Part shown: piece after piece, positions 1 through 11,042 of the stretch
Layout of the letters: each line of letters starts with the position of its first letter
Position numbering within the stretch: position 1 is the stretch's first letter
From: Cryptomeria japonica
Taxonomy: Eukaryota; Streptophyta; Pinopsida; Cupressales; Cupressaceae
NCBI RefSeq assembly: GCF_030272615.1
Contig: NC_081415.1
Location: forward strand, 622,727,740-622,791,739
DNA: 64,000 nucleotides
Reading direction: 5' to 3'
The notes under the pieces: model-generated
Seen by the model: the letters and a program-made list of their open reading frames with translations, nothing else
The model's database searches: none
Told to the model about the DNA's origin: nothing
Translations under genes and position numbers: made by a program

Positions 1-2352
1 GAATTGTTCATCAATTTTTACATTTGTACTCTCAACAATTTTCTGCAATCTTTTGTTAAAACATCTATATGCCTTGCTCTTAGATGAATAACCAAGAAAT
101 ATTCCTTCATCACTTCTAGGATCAAATTTGCCAATATACTCATCTCTTCTAATATAACATTTACTTCCAAAAATTCTGAAATACTTAAGAGTAGGAGTAT
201 TACCAAACCATAGTTCATGAGGGGTCTTACCGGTTTCACCTTTGATGCAAACTTTGTTGAACGTATAGACCACTGTACTGACTGTTTCTCTCCAATATAC
301 ATGTGGTAGGTTTTCTTTTGATAACATACTTCTTGCTGCATCCAAGATAATTATGTTTTTCCATTCAACAACTCCATTCTGTTGTGGTGTCCGAGGTGCT
401 GATAGTTGTCTTCTAATTCCATTTACTTCACATAATGTATTAAATTCCTTAGATGTAAATTCACCTCCTTGATCTGATCTTAAACATTTGATTTTCTTAC
501 CAGTTTCATTTTCCACCATTGCTTTGAATAGTTTGAACGTTCCAAGTGCTTTTGATTTTTCTTTGAGAAAAGTAACCCAACACATTCTAGAATAGTCATC
601 AATATTTAGCATGAAATATCTATCACCTTGTAAGCTTTTAGTTCTAGTTGGATCACATAAATCAGTGTGAATCAAACCAAGAGCATTATTGGATTTTTCT
701 GGAATACTTTTGAAACTAGATCTAACTTGTTTTCCAAATTGACATTCCTTACATACTGTATTCTGAGGTTTGACAATTCTAGGTAAATCTCTAATTGCCT
801 TAGTAGTACTGATCTTTACCATGCAATCAAAGTTTACATGATAGAGTCTCTTATGCCATAACCAACTTTCATCTATACGTGCAATTAAACATGTCTTTTC
901 ATTGTTATTCAAATGAAAGATATTACCTCTAGTCTGATTACCGGTTGCAATTTCCAAACCAGTTCTATTCATGATTTTGCATTTTCCATTTTTGTATTGT
1001 AACTAAAATCCTTTCTCAACTAATTGACCAACACTCAAAAGATTATGCTTTAATCCTTCAACATAGTAGACATTGTCAGTGTTATGCTTACCATCAAGAG
1101 ATATTGTACCCTTACCTTTGATTGAACAAGCTTTGTCATCTCCAAATCTCACTAAGCCTCCATTGTATTCTTGAAAGTTCAAGAATTTACCTTTGTCTCC
1201 TGTCATATGATGTGAGCATCCTGAATCAGTGATCCATTCATCCTTTAATTCAACTTTAGCTACCAGGGCATGTACTACCGGTTGAGCAGTAGGTGTCGGT
1301 TGATCTTCTGTTATAGCAACAAAAACCCATCCATTGTCTGCCGGATCTTCATCAGAATCATCAGTCACACCTTCATCAACAATGTAACAAGATTTGTCTA
1401 TATTCTTCTTAAATCTGTATCTCTGATATTCAGGGTTAGGCTTGTATGTTCTTCTAGCTTCTTCTCTTAGTCTAGCATGTCTATCAGGGCATCTTGAAGC
1501 CATATGACCAATCTTATTGTATTTAAAAAATTTAAAGGGTGCTTTACCTTCATACTTACTTCCAACTAGACCTTTAGGCATTTTCCTTGCAAATAGTGCT
1601 TCAAGTTCTTCAAGTTCTTCATTTTCTTTCCTAATTTCTTCAAATTCTCTTGCATAAAAGGCTTTCCAATCAGATTTGACAAATGATGGAGCAGATGATG
1701 TTGATTCTTTAAAGACCAAATCTATCTTTATAGTAGCAACAAGATCAAATTCTTCAATTTCAAAAGCTGAAAGTTTTCCAATCAATGTATCCCTAGTAAC
1801 TGATGTATTAGGCATTATTCTTAACTCATTTATAGCAGTGACTTTCATTTTATATGTCAGTGGAAATCCTCTTAAAACTTTTGAAACAATTTCATCCTCA
1901 CTTAAGGTTCCTCCACAATATTTAATACCCAAAACAATTTCATTTACTCTTTCCATAAAAGCAGAAATCCTTTCATCTTCTTCCATTTTCAGATGTTCAT
2001 ACCTGACTTGGAAGCTTTCAAGTTTTGCAATTTTGACTGTGGAATCTCCTTCATTCAATGTTTCCAAATGATCCCAAATAGCTTTAGCAGTAGACCTATC
2101 TGATATTCCCATAATTTGTTGATCTGATAATGTGCTCAAAAGTGCTTCTCCTACTTTGCAATAATTTTCCTCATCTTTTGTCAAGTTAGCTGGACTAGGC
2201 TGACCTTGTACAGCAGTAGTATAACCATTCTTTGTAACTTTCTAGATGTCTTTTCCAATGCAATTCAGATGTGTCTCCATTCTGATCTTCCATATGCCAT
2301 AGTTGGTTCCATCAAGTTTAGGACTGTCCTTCTTGAAATAATTAGTAGACAT
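1..2352 (-). pseudogene. Element A gag-protease-integrase polyprotein, broken and partial
   Basis: ATG at 2352-2350 opens a frame that stays in register to the left edge. Gag (about 2350-1450) has a copia-type (UBN2-like) N-terminal domain and a zinc knuckle near 1530-1500 in which the first two cysteines read Phe and Tyr. The protease has the DSG active-site motif near 1225. The pre-integrase zinc region (HX4H...CX2C) lies near 870-735, followed by integrase with LIHTDL, RSDQGGEF and PQQNGVVE (about 388-361), giving all three acidic catalytic residues. In-frame TAG codons at 2244-2242 and 1002-1000 break it, both explicable as CAG to TAG. With the damaged knuckle the copy is dead. RT is off the window. 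Confidence 0.88.
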
Positions 2353-2394
2353 TGGATCTCCTCAAGCTATTAAACTTCTGCAAAAGAGGACTAA

Positions 2395-2406
2395 GCTCTG
2401 ATACCA
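2395..2406 (-). other. Element A primer-binding site (tRNA-iMet type)
   Basis: TGGTATCAGAGC on the minus strand, two bases inside the LTR end. This is the usual initiator-tRNA-Met primer site of plant copia and many gypsy elements. Confidence 0.85.
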
Positions 2407-2408
2407 AT

Positions 2409-3457
2409 TGTTAGGTCCCAGAGACTACTGAGAGGGGGGGGGGGGGGTGAATCAGTTGTCAAATAATTTAAACCAAAAACAATTTAACCAACTTAATGCT
2501 TAATAGCGGTAAACCAGTTAAATATGCCGGTAGATAGTTTTAATAGTTAATTGCTATACCGGTAAGGATTAGTGCATGTAACATAAACACAAAGTCATCC
2601 ACAACACATAAAACCAATATTTGTACGTGAAAACCCTGTAAGGGGAAAAACCACAGTGGGAAACCTTACCCACAATTAGATAATACTATTGCAGATAGTA
2701 AGTGTACATAAATGGGGTCTGCACATGCAGAAAGGCCAACCGCCTAGAGCTTACTGCTCAATCACAAAATGGGAGTCATATTGAATATAGTTGGATGGTT
2801 AAATCCAATAAGAGTGTACTACACAAAATAGCATCTTCATATGCTAGATTCAGTACCGGTGTAATGCTGATATGCTTTCACAAAAACCTAGCTTCACCTT
2901 CAAATGATGTCTACATGTATAGCTCTGCTTAATCTTGCATATACCTTCACACAATCCTTGTTCGCATTCCACATTTGATCTTACATTTATACCATAACCT
3001 AAGACCAATTTTAGTAGGTCGGCTTTACAAGATATTACAAAAAACATTTTACAAACAATATAATATCCGATGTAATAACCGATTGAACATGTTGGCTTAA
3101 TGCATTTACAATAATAATTAATCATCTCCATAGCCTGCCTTGTTGATCTGGAAAAGATAAACTTGCTTGTGTAACCCTAGACCTATTTTCCGGTAACAAC
3201 AAATATGCAACTATGAATATACCAATGAACAAAACTCCAGGACAAGATGTCCAAACAATGTCTTCAACATAACCATGTGTTTTCCATATTAGTCCAAGTG
3301 CTGGTGATCATTATATCCTGCCGGTGTACCAGATACCGGTAACTATGCAATAGTTACTTTCTTGCTAGTGAATGTTGCTGATTCTCCAAAGTGCTAGAGT
3401 TGATAAGAGTTTAGTAGGTGTTGACATCAATGACAAAACCATACCAAAATACCAATA
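2409..3457 (-). repeat. Element A 5' LTR
   Basis: On the plus strand it opens TGTTAGGTCCC at 2409, next to the primer site. It runs to CCAATA at 3457, where the expected terminal CA reads TA. About 1,049 bp. It holds a poly(G) run on the plus strand near 2435-2448, a small inverted repeat (2718-2731), and the U3 word TTGTCATTGATG near the outer end. The G run and the inverted repeat also occur in elements B, C and E. Right flank is the purine minisatellite. Confidence 0.8.
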
Positions 3458-3526
3458 GGGGATAGTTAGGGGTAGGAAGAGAGGGGAGAGGGGAAAGTAT
3501 CAACAAAGGGAGTGGCAAAGAGATGT

Positions 3527-3579
<53 letters not shown>

Positions 3580-3838
3580 GGGGATAACTAGGGGGTAGGA
3601 GGAGAGGGGAGAGGGGTAAGTATCAACAAAGGGAGAGAAGGAGAGATGGAGAGAGAGGTCAAGAGAGACAAAGAATAATTAGGGGGAGGGGAGAGGGGAA
3701 AGAGGTTTAAGAGAGAGGGTAATTATGGAGAAATAAAATGAGAGAGAGAGTAATTAGGGGGAGTGGTAGAGAGGGGTGAGGAAAATATTGATAAAGGGAG
3801 ATGGAGAGAGATGTTAAAGAGAGAAAGGGTAATTGGGG

Positions 3839-3874
<36 letters not shown>

Positions 3875-4990
3875 GGGGAAATAAAGGGGTAGGAGAGGGG
3901 CAAGTATCAATAGAGGGAGAGAAGGAGAGATGAGGATAGAAGTGAAGAGAGAGATAGAGAGGGTAATTATGGGGAGAGAGAGAGGGGGAGAGGGAAGTAT
4001 CAAGAGAGAGAGAGAGGGGGAGAGGGAAGTATCAAGAGAGAGAGAGATGCATGATAATTAAGGGGTAGGGTGAGAAGGGGAGAATGGGAGAGGGAAGTAT
4101 CGACAAAGGTCTCAAGGGGGAGAGAGTTGTGAAAGAGAGGGTAATTGGGGGGAAGAGAGAATGAGAGAGAGTTGGGGTAAGTTTAGAGTGGGAGATAGGC
4201 GAGAGAGAGAGACGGTAATTGGGGAAGAGAGAATTAGAGAGATATTTGGGGGTAATTAGGGGGTAGGAGGAGAGGGGGAGATGGGAAAGTGTCAACAAAG
4301 GAAGAGAGGGACAGATGGGGAGAGCGGTTCAAAGAGAGAGGTCCAGAGATAAGGTAATTAGGGGTAGGGGAGAGGGGGGAGAGGGAAGTATCAACAAAGG
4401 GGGAGAGAGAGAGGGGGGGGAGTATCAACAAAGGAAGAGGGTGGAGAGATGGGGAAAGAGCCCCCTAATTATCCTCTCTCTATCTCTTTGCTAATACTTC
4501 CCTCTCCCCTCTCCTCCTCCCCCTAATTATCCTCTCTCTATCGCTCTCTTCACCTCTCTCCACATCTCTCCCTCTCTCATTTTTTTCATACTTACCCCTC
4601 TTCCTCTCTTTTTATCCACTAATTACACCCAACTCTCTCTCTCTCTCTCTTTCTCATTATTTCTTCCCCTCAATTACCCTCTCTCTCTCTCTCATTCTAT
4701 TCCTTTATAGATACTTCCCTCTCCCCACCCCCTAATTACTCTCTCTATATATCTCTTAACCTCTCTCCTCATATATCTTCTCTCTTTCTTGATAATTTCC
4801 CCTCTCCCCCTCTCCAACTACCTCCTAATAATCCCAAAATCTCCCTCTCACCATCTCTTTACCCCAATCACACCCCCCCCTCTCTCTCTCTCTCTATATT
4901 TATATATCCCCTAATTGACCTCTCCTTACCACCTCCCTCCCCCTTTCCTTTTGTTGATACTTTCCTCTATGCCTCTCCTCATCCCCTCTG
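3458..4990. repeat. Purine-rich minisatellite/(GA)n that switches to its complement at about 4459
   Basis: From 3458 to about 4459 the plus strand is nearly all purine: degenerate units with AATTAGGGGG, GAGAGGGGA and AGTATCAACAAAGG, plus a clean (GA)n run at about 3527-3577. From 4460 the plus strand becomes pyrimidine-rich with the complementary words (CCCCCTAATTATCC, CTCTCTC, AATACTTCCCTC). The array is therefore in inverted orientation about that point. Ser/Leu/Pro-rich open frames here are a by-product of the repeat. Confidence 0.9.
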
Positions 4991-6559
4991 AATTTTGTTG
5001 CTAGAGATGGAAAGGAAATGCAGAGAGACTAGTCTAGATCTTAGGGAAGAGAGAGTGAGATGGAGGAGGAAGTGATTAAGAGGAAGAAATATAAGTGAAG
5101 AGCTTGAGAGAAGGAATGAGGGATTTAATGAGAGTTAGAGAGATAGGTCTAGAGAGATGTATAAATATGGACAAAAGAGAGGGAGGAAGAAACAAATAGG
5201 TGGAGTGATAGGATTACATCTTAGTAGAGAGAGGTAGATAAAGGGACAAAGAGAGATAATATGGTTTATCAAAATTTATTAAACTCAATAAAATTCCTAA
5301 ATTTTCTATTATTAATTACTTATTTAGTGTTTCAAGTATTTTGAGATGATTGTTACAAAAAATTCATGAAAGAGAGAATTCATATGAAAAAGTCGTGAGC
5401 TTTTGATGTTTTAAAAATCAAGGATAAATTTAAATTAATTATAATTATTTTTTAAAATAAAATATAGAAACAATACCTATTCAATGTCGTATAGCTTTGA
5501 ATCACCTTTCCAATGCCTACAAAAAATCAAAATTTTGATATGAAACGCAAAAGTTATGCTCAATTTACTAAAATATGTTTTAATTTTTTTTTTCAAAATG
5601 GATATCCGATTTGAACGGATATTTGATTTTAAAAAACATAATTTTTCCCTCCATTTTCACTCGGGATTTCTTTGGGATTTGGCTAGGACATGCCAAGCAT
5701 GGAAAGTCAACACAAAAAATGTGTTTTGAGTTTTCCTTGTTTTTCCAGACTTCGCCTTGGTAGCTAACGACTTTTTTTTAAGCCAAAATTGATAAAATGA
5801 AAAGGGTTTTTCAAGGGCATTCTCAGATTTCCAACAATATAATAATTTTCTTATTTTGACTTTAATAAATAATTATTATTCATTTTCTAGTTGAATTCTG
5901 ACTAAAGTCTTGATTGATAGGTTGATTCATAGGCTGATTGAAAAACATCTATAACTTTCAAATGGTATCACAATTTTTGAATCCAAAAGATGCATCACAT
6001 TCTATGCTTCGTATACTATAAGATTAAAAAACAAAAAATTTCATAAATTTTTGACTAAGTTAAGGTGGTCAGACACACGATTTTTTTATATTTCCAAAAA
6101 GTTGTAGTAAAAAAATTATAATTAATTATTTACTTAAAAAAATTACAAAAAAACATGTATCACATCCAGACATGAGTCTACTACTTATATTTAAAATCTT
6201 ATAAAAAAATATTATGATTTGATTATGGTTAGGGTGGTTAGACATAGACCTACTTCTTATCTTTTTCCTAAAATTTTAGTACTACTGCATTGAAATTTCA
6301 AATTTTCATCAAATAGTTTTTTTTAAAAAAAAATTTCTAGAAAAAAACTAGTAGCTTAGAAATCACATTCAATTTGCTGCAAATTATGTTGTTACATATT
6401 TTCAAAATAATGTTCATAAGATATTCAAATTTTCACGTCAAGTTGCATAGGTCTGTTTTTCTGAAATTTCATTGACACTTAAGGGCATGTTTTGGCCCAC
6501 CATGATCTTGCACATACCCCTAACTTGTAGCCATACCATCCTAAAATTCTGGACACAAA
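4991..6559. other. AT-rich filler, no gene seen
   Basis: The first 270 bases are still GA-rich (degrading edge of the minisatellite). The rest is AT-rich with no open frame of note, no recognisable protein domain, no RNA gene and no terminal-repeat structure. Probably decayed transposon or intergenic DNA. Confidence 0.6.
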
Positions 6560-8777
6560 GAAAATCTGCATGCCCATAGGACCTTTGAGTGCTTTGGAAA
6601 TATCATGCAGGGAAGTGGAAAAACATACTTCACTTAGCACACACTCGCAAGACTTGTGTAGAAATTACAATTTTCATGCGGGGACGCGGGCAATACATGG
6701 AAATAGAATCTCACCCTGCATGCCCACAAAATATTTGGGGGTACAATGAAAAATCTACAAAGATGTGGGTATAGTCATAAGTGCTAAAATTGAGCACATA
6801 CATTAATCCAAAGGGTTTAAAGTCGTTAAGAGGGGCCATCGATGCTAGAAAAAAAAATACAAAAAGAAACCTACGGAAAGACATTTGTACTTGGAAAATA
6901 AGAGAAGTCAACCAACTACCCAAAGGCTTTCAAACATGGGTTCGGTTAACATGATGACACATGACATTGGAAAGAACGCAACTTAAATGGCCAACTAACT
7001 AAGCAAGTCACTGGGAAGAAATACATAGGCACCCAAAACAAAATTCAAAAATGCTAACAGTGCAGAAATTTGAAAAACTAACCCAACTAGGAAAGGATTT
7101 CGCATAGTCCTAACACCTTGGACTATAAAGTTTATGTGGGTTGCACATGGAAAAATATTTAATGTTTGGGAAAACTAGTACCAAAAAGTATGTGGGTTCA
7201 TTTGTTTTGTGAACTCATGGCTTTGAGTCACATGGCTTTACCTTACTACTTTGTTGTATTTGTGTGAGCTTGATTCTATAAAAGCAAGCATATGGTTAGT
7301 GGTTTAAGGTTGGCTTGTTGGGGTTTAGGAATGGTTGTCATTGTATCGAGTCTTCTTCTAAGGAGTGCATAGGTGGAGAGCATGCCACATGATGTGTGGA
7401 TACATGCTTTGATACATGGAGGATGAATATGAGAAATTTGGTGTTTCAAAAGTGTTCATGAAGGCTCTATAAGCATATTGTAATATTTCATTTCTAAATT
7501 ATACATTGAGAATGGATGCTTTTAGAGGTTGGATTTTTCCCTCTTGAGGAATTTCCTAGGGTGTATCTTGTGTTTCATTTGATTGTATTTCAAGTCTATT
7601 CTTTTGCATATGAATTATGAATACTTGTTAACATAGATTTGTCTATTTAGAATTTGTGAAAATTAGCATAGATGACAATAAATTTCCTAACAATATGGTT
7701 GATATTTTGTATATGACCAAGAATATATGAAACTTTGGTCAAATCATTAATAAATTTTTATTAATCATGGTCAAAGGTAATAGGTAAACATGTAAGGGAT
7801 GCCCTAGATGTTGATGGAAGAAAGAGTGTAGTAAAGGTCAGTCTTTGGATTTGTAGTTGACTAGTCCATTTTAGTCCATTGATTTACAAGCCAATTCACT
7901 TGTTGAAGAAAAAAATTATAAATCTTAAATGTCAACATGGGGTTTCCTTCTCAAGGGTGTCCATCATTATTCTTGGGGGTTTAAGTTTTCTAGGTTTTAG
8001 AATGTAAAGTTTTAAAGGTAAATAAAGTGTGCTTATTGATTATTGATTTCAACTAGAAATTTAAGTCTATGTTCACTAAGATATTTTTATCATGTAGCTT
8101 TTAAAATATAATAATTTTCAATACATTAAACACTAAATTTAAATTAACCCTAAAATGCTAATTTGTACATTAAAAGCCAAATTTACATGTTGAACACTAA
8201 ATTTGCATCAAATCAAAAATAGTATCAATAAACCATCAATCCACATTTAAAATAGATACATTTAGATAAAAAAATTAGTAAAAATAGTTTTATTTATCTT
8301 AAACCCTAAAAACATAAAATAAAATTTGAAAACCTACTTGGACATCTTCAAGAATTAAGAGTATGACTGAAGGAGGTGGTAGGAGGTTAGCGGGCTAGTA
8401 CCTATTCTTGTTTTCCATCTAAATGCTACTTTCACTATTGTTATAGGAAAAAAATGTGTTTCGTAGTGCATTTCTTAAAAAATAAATACTTAAATTGTGA
8501 ACTAGGTACCCATTCTAAAATAGGTATGTATTCATAATGGGTACCAATTTAGATCAGGACTTTGAACCATAATGGGTACCCATTTTGATTGTGTGCATGT
8601 TTAAGATCAAGTCATATTTGCTAAATAGGTACCCACCTTTTTTTGAAATAGGTACCCATTCTTGTTGGAATTTTTTGCCCAATGCTTTTCCAATATGTAG
8701 ACCCAACTTCTTGCAAATACCCATATGATACTAATATAGTATACTATCATGCCTTATCATTAATGAATAATTTTCTT
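6560..8777. repeat. Duplicated segment, copy 1, left part
   Basis: Matches 50196-52411 almost base for base in direct orientation, starting around TGCATGCCCATAGGACC. It continues at 22073 after the insertion of element B. It contains no protein I recognise. A TATA-like word in TCTATAAAAGCAAGC (about 7276) and several GGTACCCATT words (8500-8660) occur in both copies. Small open frames here (such as 6711-6923) recur in copy 2 only because the DNA is duplicated. Confidence 0.85.
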
Positions 8778-8782
8778 CTCTC

Positions 8783-9553
8783 TGTTGGCAAATGCACACT
8801 CCAATGAGAAATTGTAGGTTATTGAAGGTATTGTCATTGATGGAAACCTTGCAATCATGTGATACTGGCAGGCAGGCACCGACAACAGTAGACTCTACAC
8901 CGGCACACAGAACACTAGTAGCAAAAGGAAGAATACTGGCACCTTGGCCGATAGGAATTTTATGTATTTATACTTTGTAATTAATTGTAAAATCTTTTGT
9001 AAGCCGATTGTAAAATGACTCATATATGTATGAGATCATTGTAGATCATTTTGTAGACATGAAATAGAATGCAAACTATACAGACCTAATATGCGAATTA
9101 TTGGTTAAGGATTTATGTAGTAGCAAAGCTTAAACCAGTACTGAATCTGGCATAGTAGATGCTGATCTGAAGTAGTACAAGACATTGGATTAGTATAATC
9201 CATTTTTGTAAGTCAGTGTGACTTCTTTTGTAATTGAGCAGTGAGTGCTAGGCACTTGGCCTTCCTGCATGTGCAGGCCCCTATTGTAAGAGTAATATTC
9301 CATTATTGGCCAGTAAGAAAATATTTTGGGTCACAAATCCCATCGAGGTTTTTCCCACACCAAGTTTCCTCGTTAAAATACTGTGTTATGGTGTGCTTAT
9401 CATGTTGTTTTTATTGTTCTTATTTACTGCATTATTTCTGGTTTACTGGTATTCAGTTTTAATATGCTTTTCATGTTGTAAATCAAGTAATTTGATATAC
9501 TGGTTAGATACTGATTCACCCCCCCCCTCTTAGTATCTTTGGGAATCCTAACA
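8783..9553 (+). repeat. Element B 5' LTR
   Basis: 771 bp, TGTTGGCAAATG to CCTAACA. Contains TTGTCATTGATGG near the start (8831-8843), an AT-rich U3 with a weak TATA-like stretch, the inverted repeat CCTGCATGTGCAGG (9264-9277) and a run of nine C at about 9519-9527 close to the 3' end. Confidence 0.92.
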
Positions 9554-9555
9554 AT

Positions 9556-9567
9556 TGGTATCAGAGC
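9556..9567 (+). other. Element B primer-binding site
   Basis: TGGTATCAGAGC two bases after the LTR, complementary to the 3' end of initiator tRNA-Met. Confidence 0.88.
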
Positions 9568-9624
9568 CTGGTCCTCTATTTTCAAAAGCCTAACAACTTG
9601 AGGAAGATCTTGTCACCGGTAGAG

Positions 9625-10737
9625 ATGGAAAACTTGAGAAAGCAATTGGAAACAACTCTTACAGACTATGATGCAGAAAAAGTGAAGAATATCAAACTTG
9701 AGGATGATCTGAAGGCTGCTCAGGATATTATTCAAGCACTTCAAGAAAATTTTACTATTGCAAGGAACAAGAGGAGAGAACTTTGTGAAAAGATGCAGAA
9801 TGAAGAAAATGAAAAGAAAACTCTTAATGATTTGGTAAACAAGCTAAGACAAGAAATCAATACAACAAAAAATGAGATGCAGGATATGACTATGAGATTC
9901 TGTAAAGAAATTGAAGACAAAAAGAAGAATGAAGAAGACTTGGTTAGAAGACTAAATGATGCTGGAAATGAAAACACAAGACTCAGTCATGAAAATGATA
10001 TGTTGAAGACAAATCTGATGCACACACAAAATGACAAAACTGAACTCATGAGACAAAAAGGAATCTCGGAGAATGAACTGAATGCTGCAAATCAACACAA
10101 GGAGAAATTCAAGAAAAGTTCAAAAGAACTTGGTGACATACTGAAGAATCAGAAACCTAATGGTGATACAAATGGCCTTGGCTTTGAAGTTGGTGAAAGC
10201 TCTGGTGCTGCAAGCAATCATGATCATAGCAAACCGATAAGACAACCTACTGCTTACAAATTTAATGGCAAATGCTTTAACTGTAACAAGTATGGTCATA
10301 GAGAAAATCAATGTAGATCTAGAAATTATCAGAATACTAATACACCCACCAGTCAATGTTCTAAATGCAACAAAGTTGGTCATAATTCAAAAAATTGCAG
10401 AATGAATGTAAGATGTTATATTTGTGGAAGATTTGGACACTTATCTAATCAATACAGAACATATACTGGTATAGGATATGGGAAATCTATTCAGAAGAAC
10501 AATGTGACTTGTTATGCCTGTAACAAGATTGGACATATTGCAAAGTTTTGTAGAAGTAAGGTATCACTGGCAAATACCAAAGGTCCTAATTTGAAAGGTA
10601 AAGAAAAGGTTGAAGAGGTAAAGCAAGAATTCTCAAAACAATGGATCAGAAAGTCAGATCAGAATGTTGATGGGAATACTCCTCCACTGGTAGAACAGAG
10701 TATCACTCCACCAGTAGGACACTCTTCATCTAATTGA
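9625..10737 (+). CDS. Element B Gag-like protein: coiled coil plus four CCHC knuckles
   Basis: 370 codons from the first ATG (9625), uninterrupted. Residues about 1-170 are Glu/Lys/Asn-rich heptad sequence, strongly coiled coil. Four zinc knuckles follow at about 217-230 (CFNCNKYGHRENQC), 245-258, 264-277 and 296-309. The third has lost its last cysteine (Tyr). The tail is Lys-rich, then Pro/Ser-rich. CCHC knuckles bind nucleic acid in retroelement Gag proteins, so packaging of the element RNA is the likely role. The usual copia UBN2 capsid domain is not seen, so whether it forms particles alone is unclear. It is the only intact long frame of this family here; C and E carry broken versions. 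Confidence 0.85.
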   Translation: MENLRKQLETTLTDYDAEKVKNIKLEDDLKAAQDIIQALQENFTIARNKRRELCEKMQNEENEKKTLNDLVNKLRQEINTTKNEMQDMTMRFCKEIEDKKKNEEDLVRRLNDAGNENTRLSHENDMLKTNLMHTQNDKTELMRQKGISENELNAANQHKEKFKKSSKELGDILKNQKPNGDTNGLGFEVGESSGAASNHDHSKPIRQPTAYKFNGKCFNCNKYGHRENQCRSRNYQNTNTPTSQCSKCNKVGHNSKNCRMNVRCYICGRFGHLSNQYRTYTGIGYGKSIQKNNVTCYACNKIGHIAKFCRSKVSLANTKGPNLKGKEKVEEVKQEFSKQWIRKSDQNVDGNTPPLVEQSITPPVGHSSSN

Positions 10738-10892
10738 AGGAAAATCTTTTGGGGGTTTAGCAACAAAATGAAAAACATGCTATTATTCCCTCGATTGATG
10801 GTGAGAAGTTGAAATTACTTCTATACCAGCAGATGAGTTAAGTTAAGACTTAACCGATGAGCATTAAATGTGGTAGTTGGAGAAAATAACAT

Positions 10893-10898
10893 TATAAA
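10893..10898 (+). promoter_or_regulatory. Putative internal TATA box upstream of ORF2 (element B)
   Basis: TATAAA, 150 bases before the ORF2 ATG at 11043, followed by TTTTTGGCTCC and CACCAAGCATTCAAA. The same box and downstream words stand at 149 and 147 bases in elements C and E. This suggests ORF2 has its own transcript. Inference from conservation only. Confidence 0.5.
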
Positions 10899-11042
10899 GC
10901 AAGTGTTTTTGGCTCCTTTTCATTCACCAAGCATTCAAATCTTTGAGAGCACGAAAATTCTTGAGCCAAGGTAGTCTAAGCAAAGAAGTGAAGAAATCCA
11001 CCAAAGTATTCATCCCTAAGGCAGATTGAGGTATTTATAGCT

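Larger units (their letters stand above)
1..3457 (-). mobile_element. Element A: Ty1/copia LTR retrotransposon, 5' part only
   Basis: Read on the minus strand this is LTR (2409-3457), primer-binding site (2395-2406), then one long frame with gag, protease and integrase running off the left edge. The order protease then integrase before RT is the Ty1/copia arrangement. RT, RNase H and the 3' LTR lie outside the window, so element length and target-site duplication cannot be checked. Its LTR shares stretches with the LTRs of the RT-less elements B, C and E, which makes A-type copia a plausible autonomous partner for them. Confidence 0.9.

Noticed and set aside
18-341. 107-codon minus-strand ORF at the left edge
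   Set aside because: It is out of frame with integrase, whose true frame runs through the same bases (positions divisible by three, in line with gag).
3707-4431. Three minus-strand open frames of 88-98 and 65 codons, Ser/Leu/Pro-rich
   Set aside because: They are translations of the GA/CT minisatellite and have no amino-acid complexity.
6711-6923. 70-codon minus ORF also seen at 50283-50477
   Set aside because: Its conservation follows from the 3.6 kb DNA duplication; no codon-like pattern of change, no domain.
8130-8320. Telomere-like CCCTAAA words (also near 51940)
   Set aside because: Isolated single words in AT-rich DNA, not tandem.
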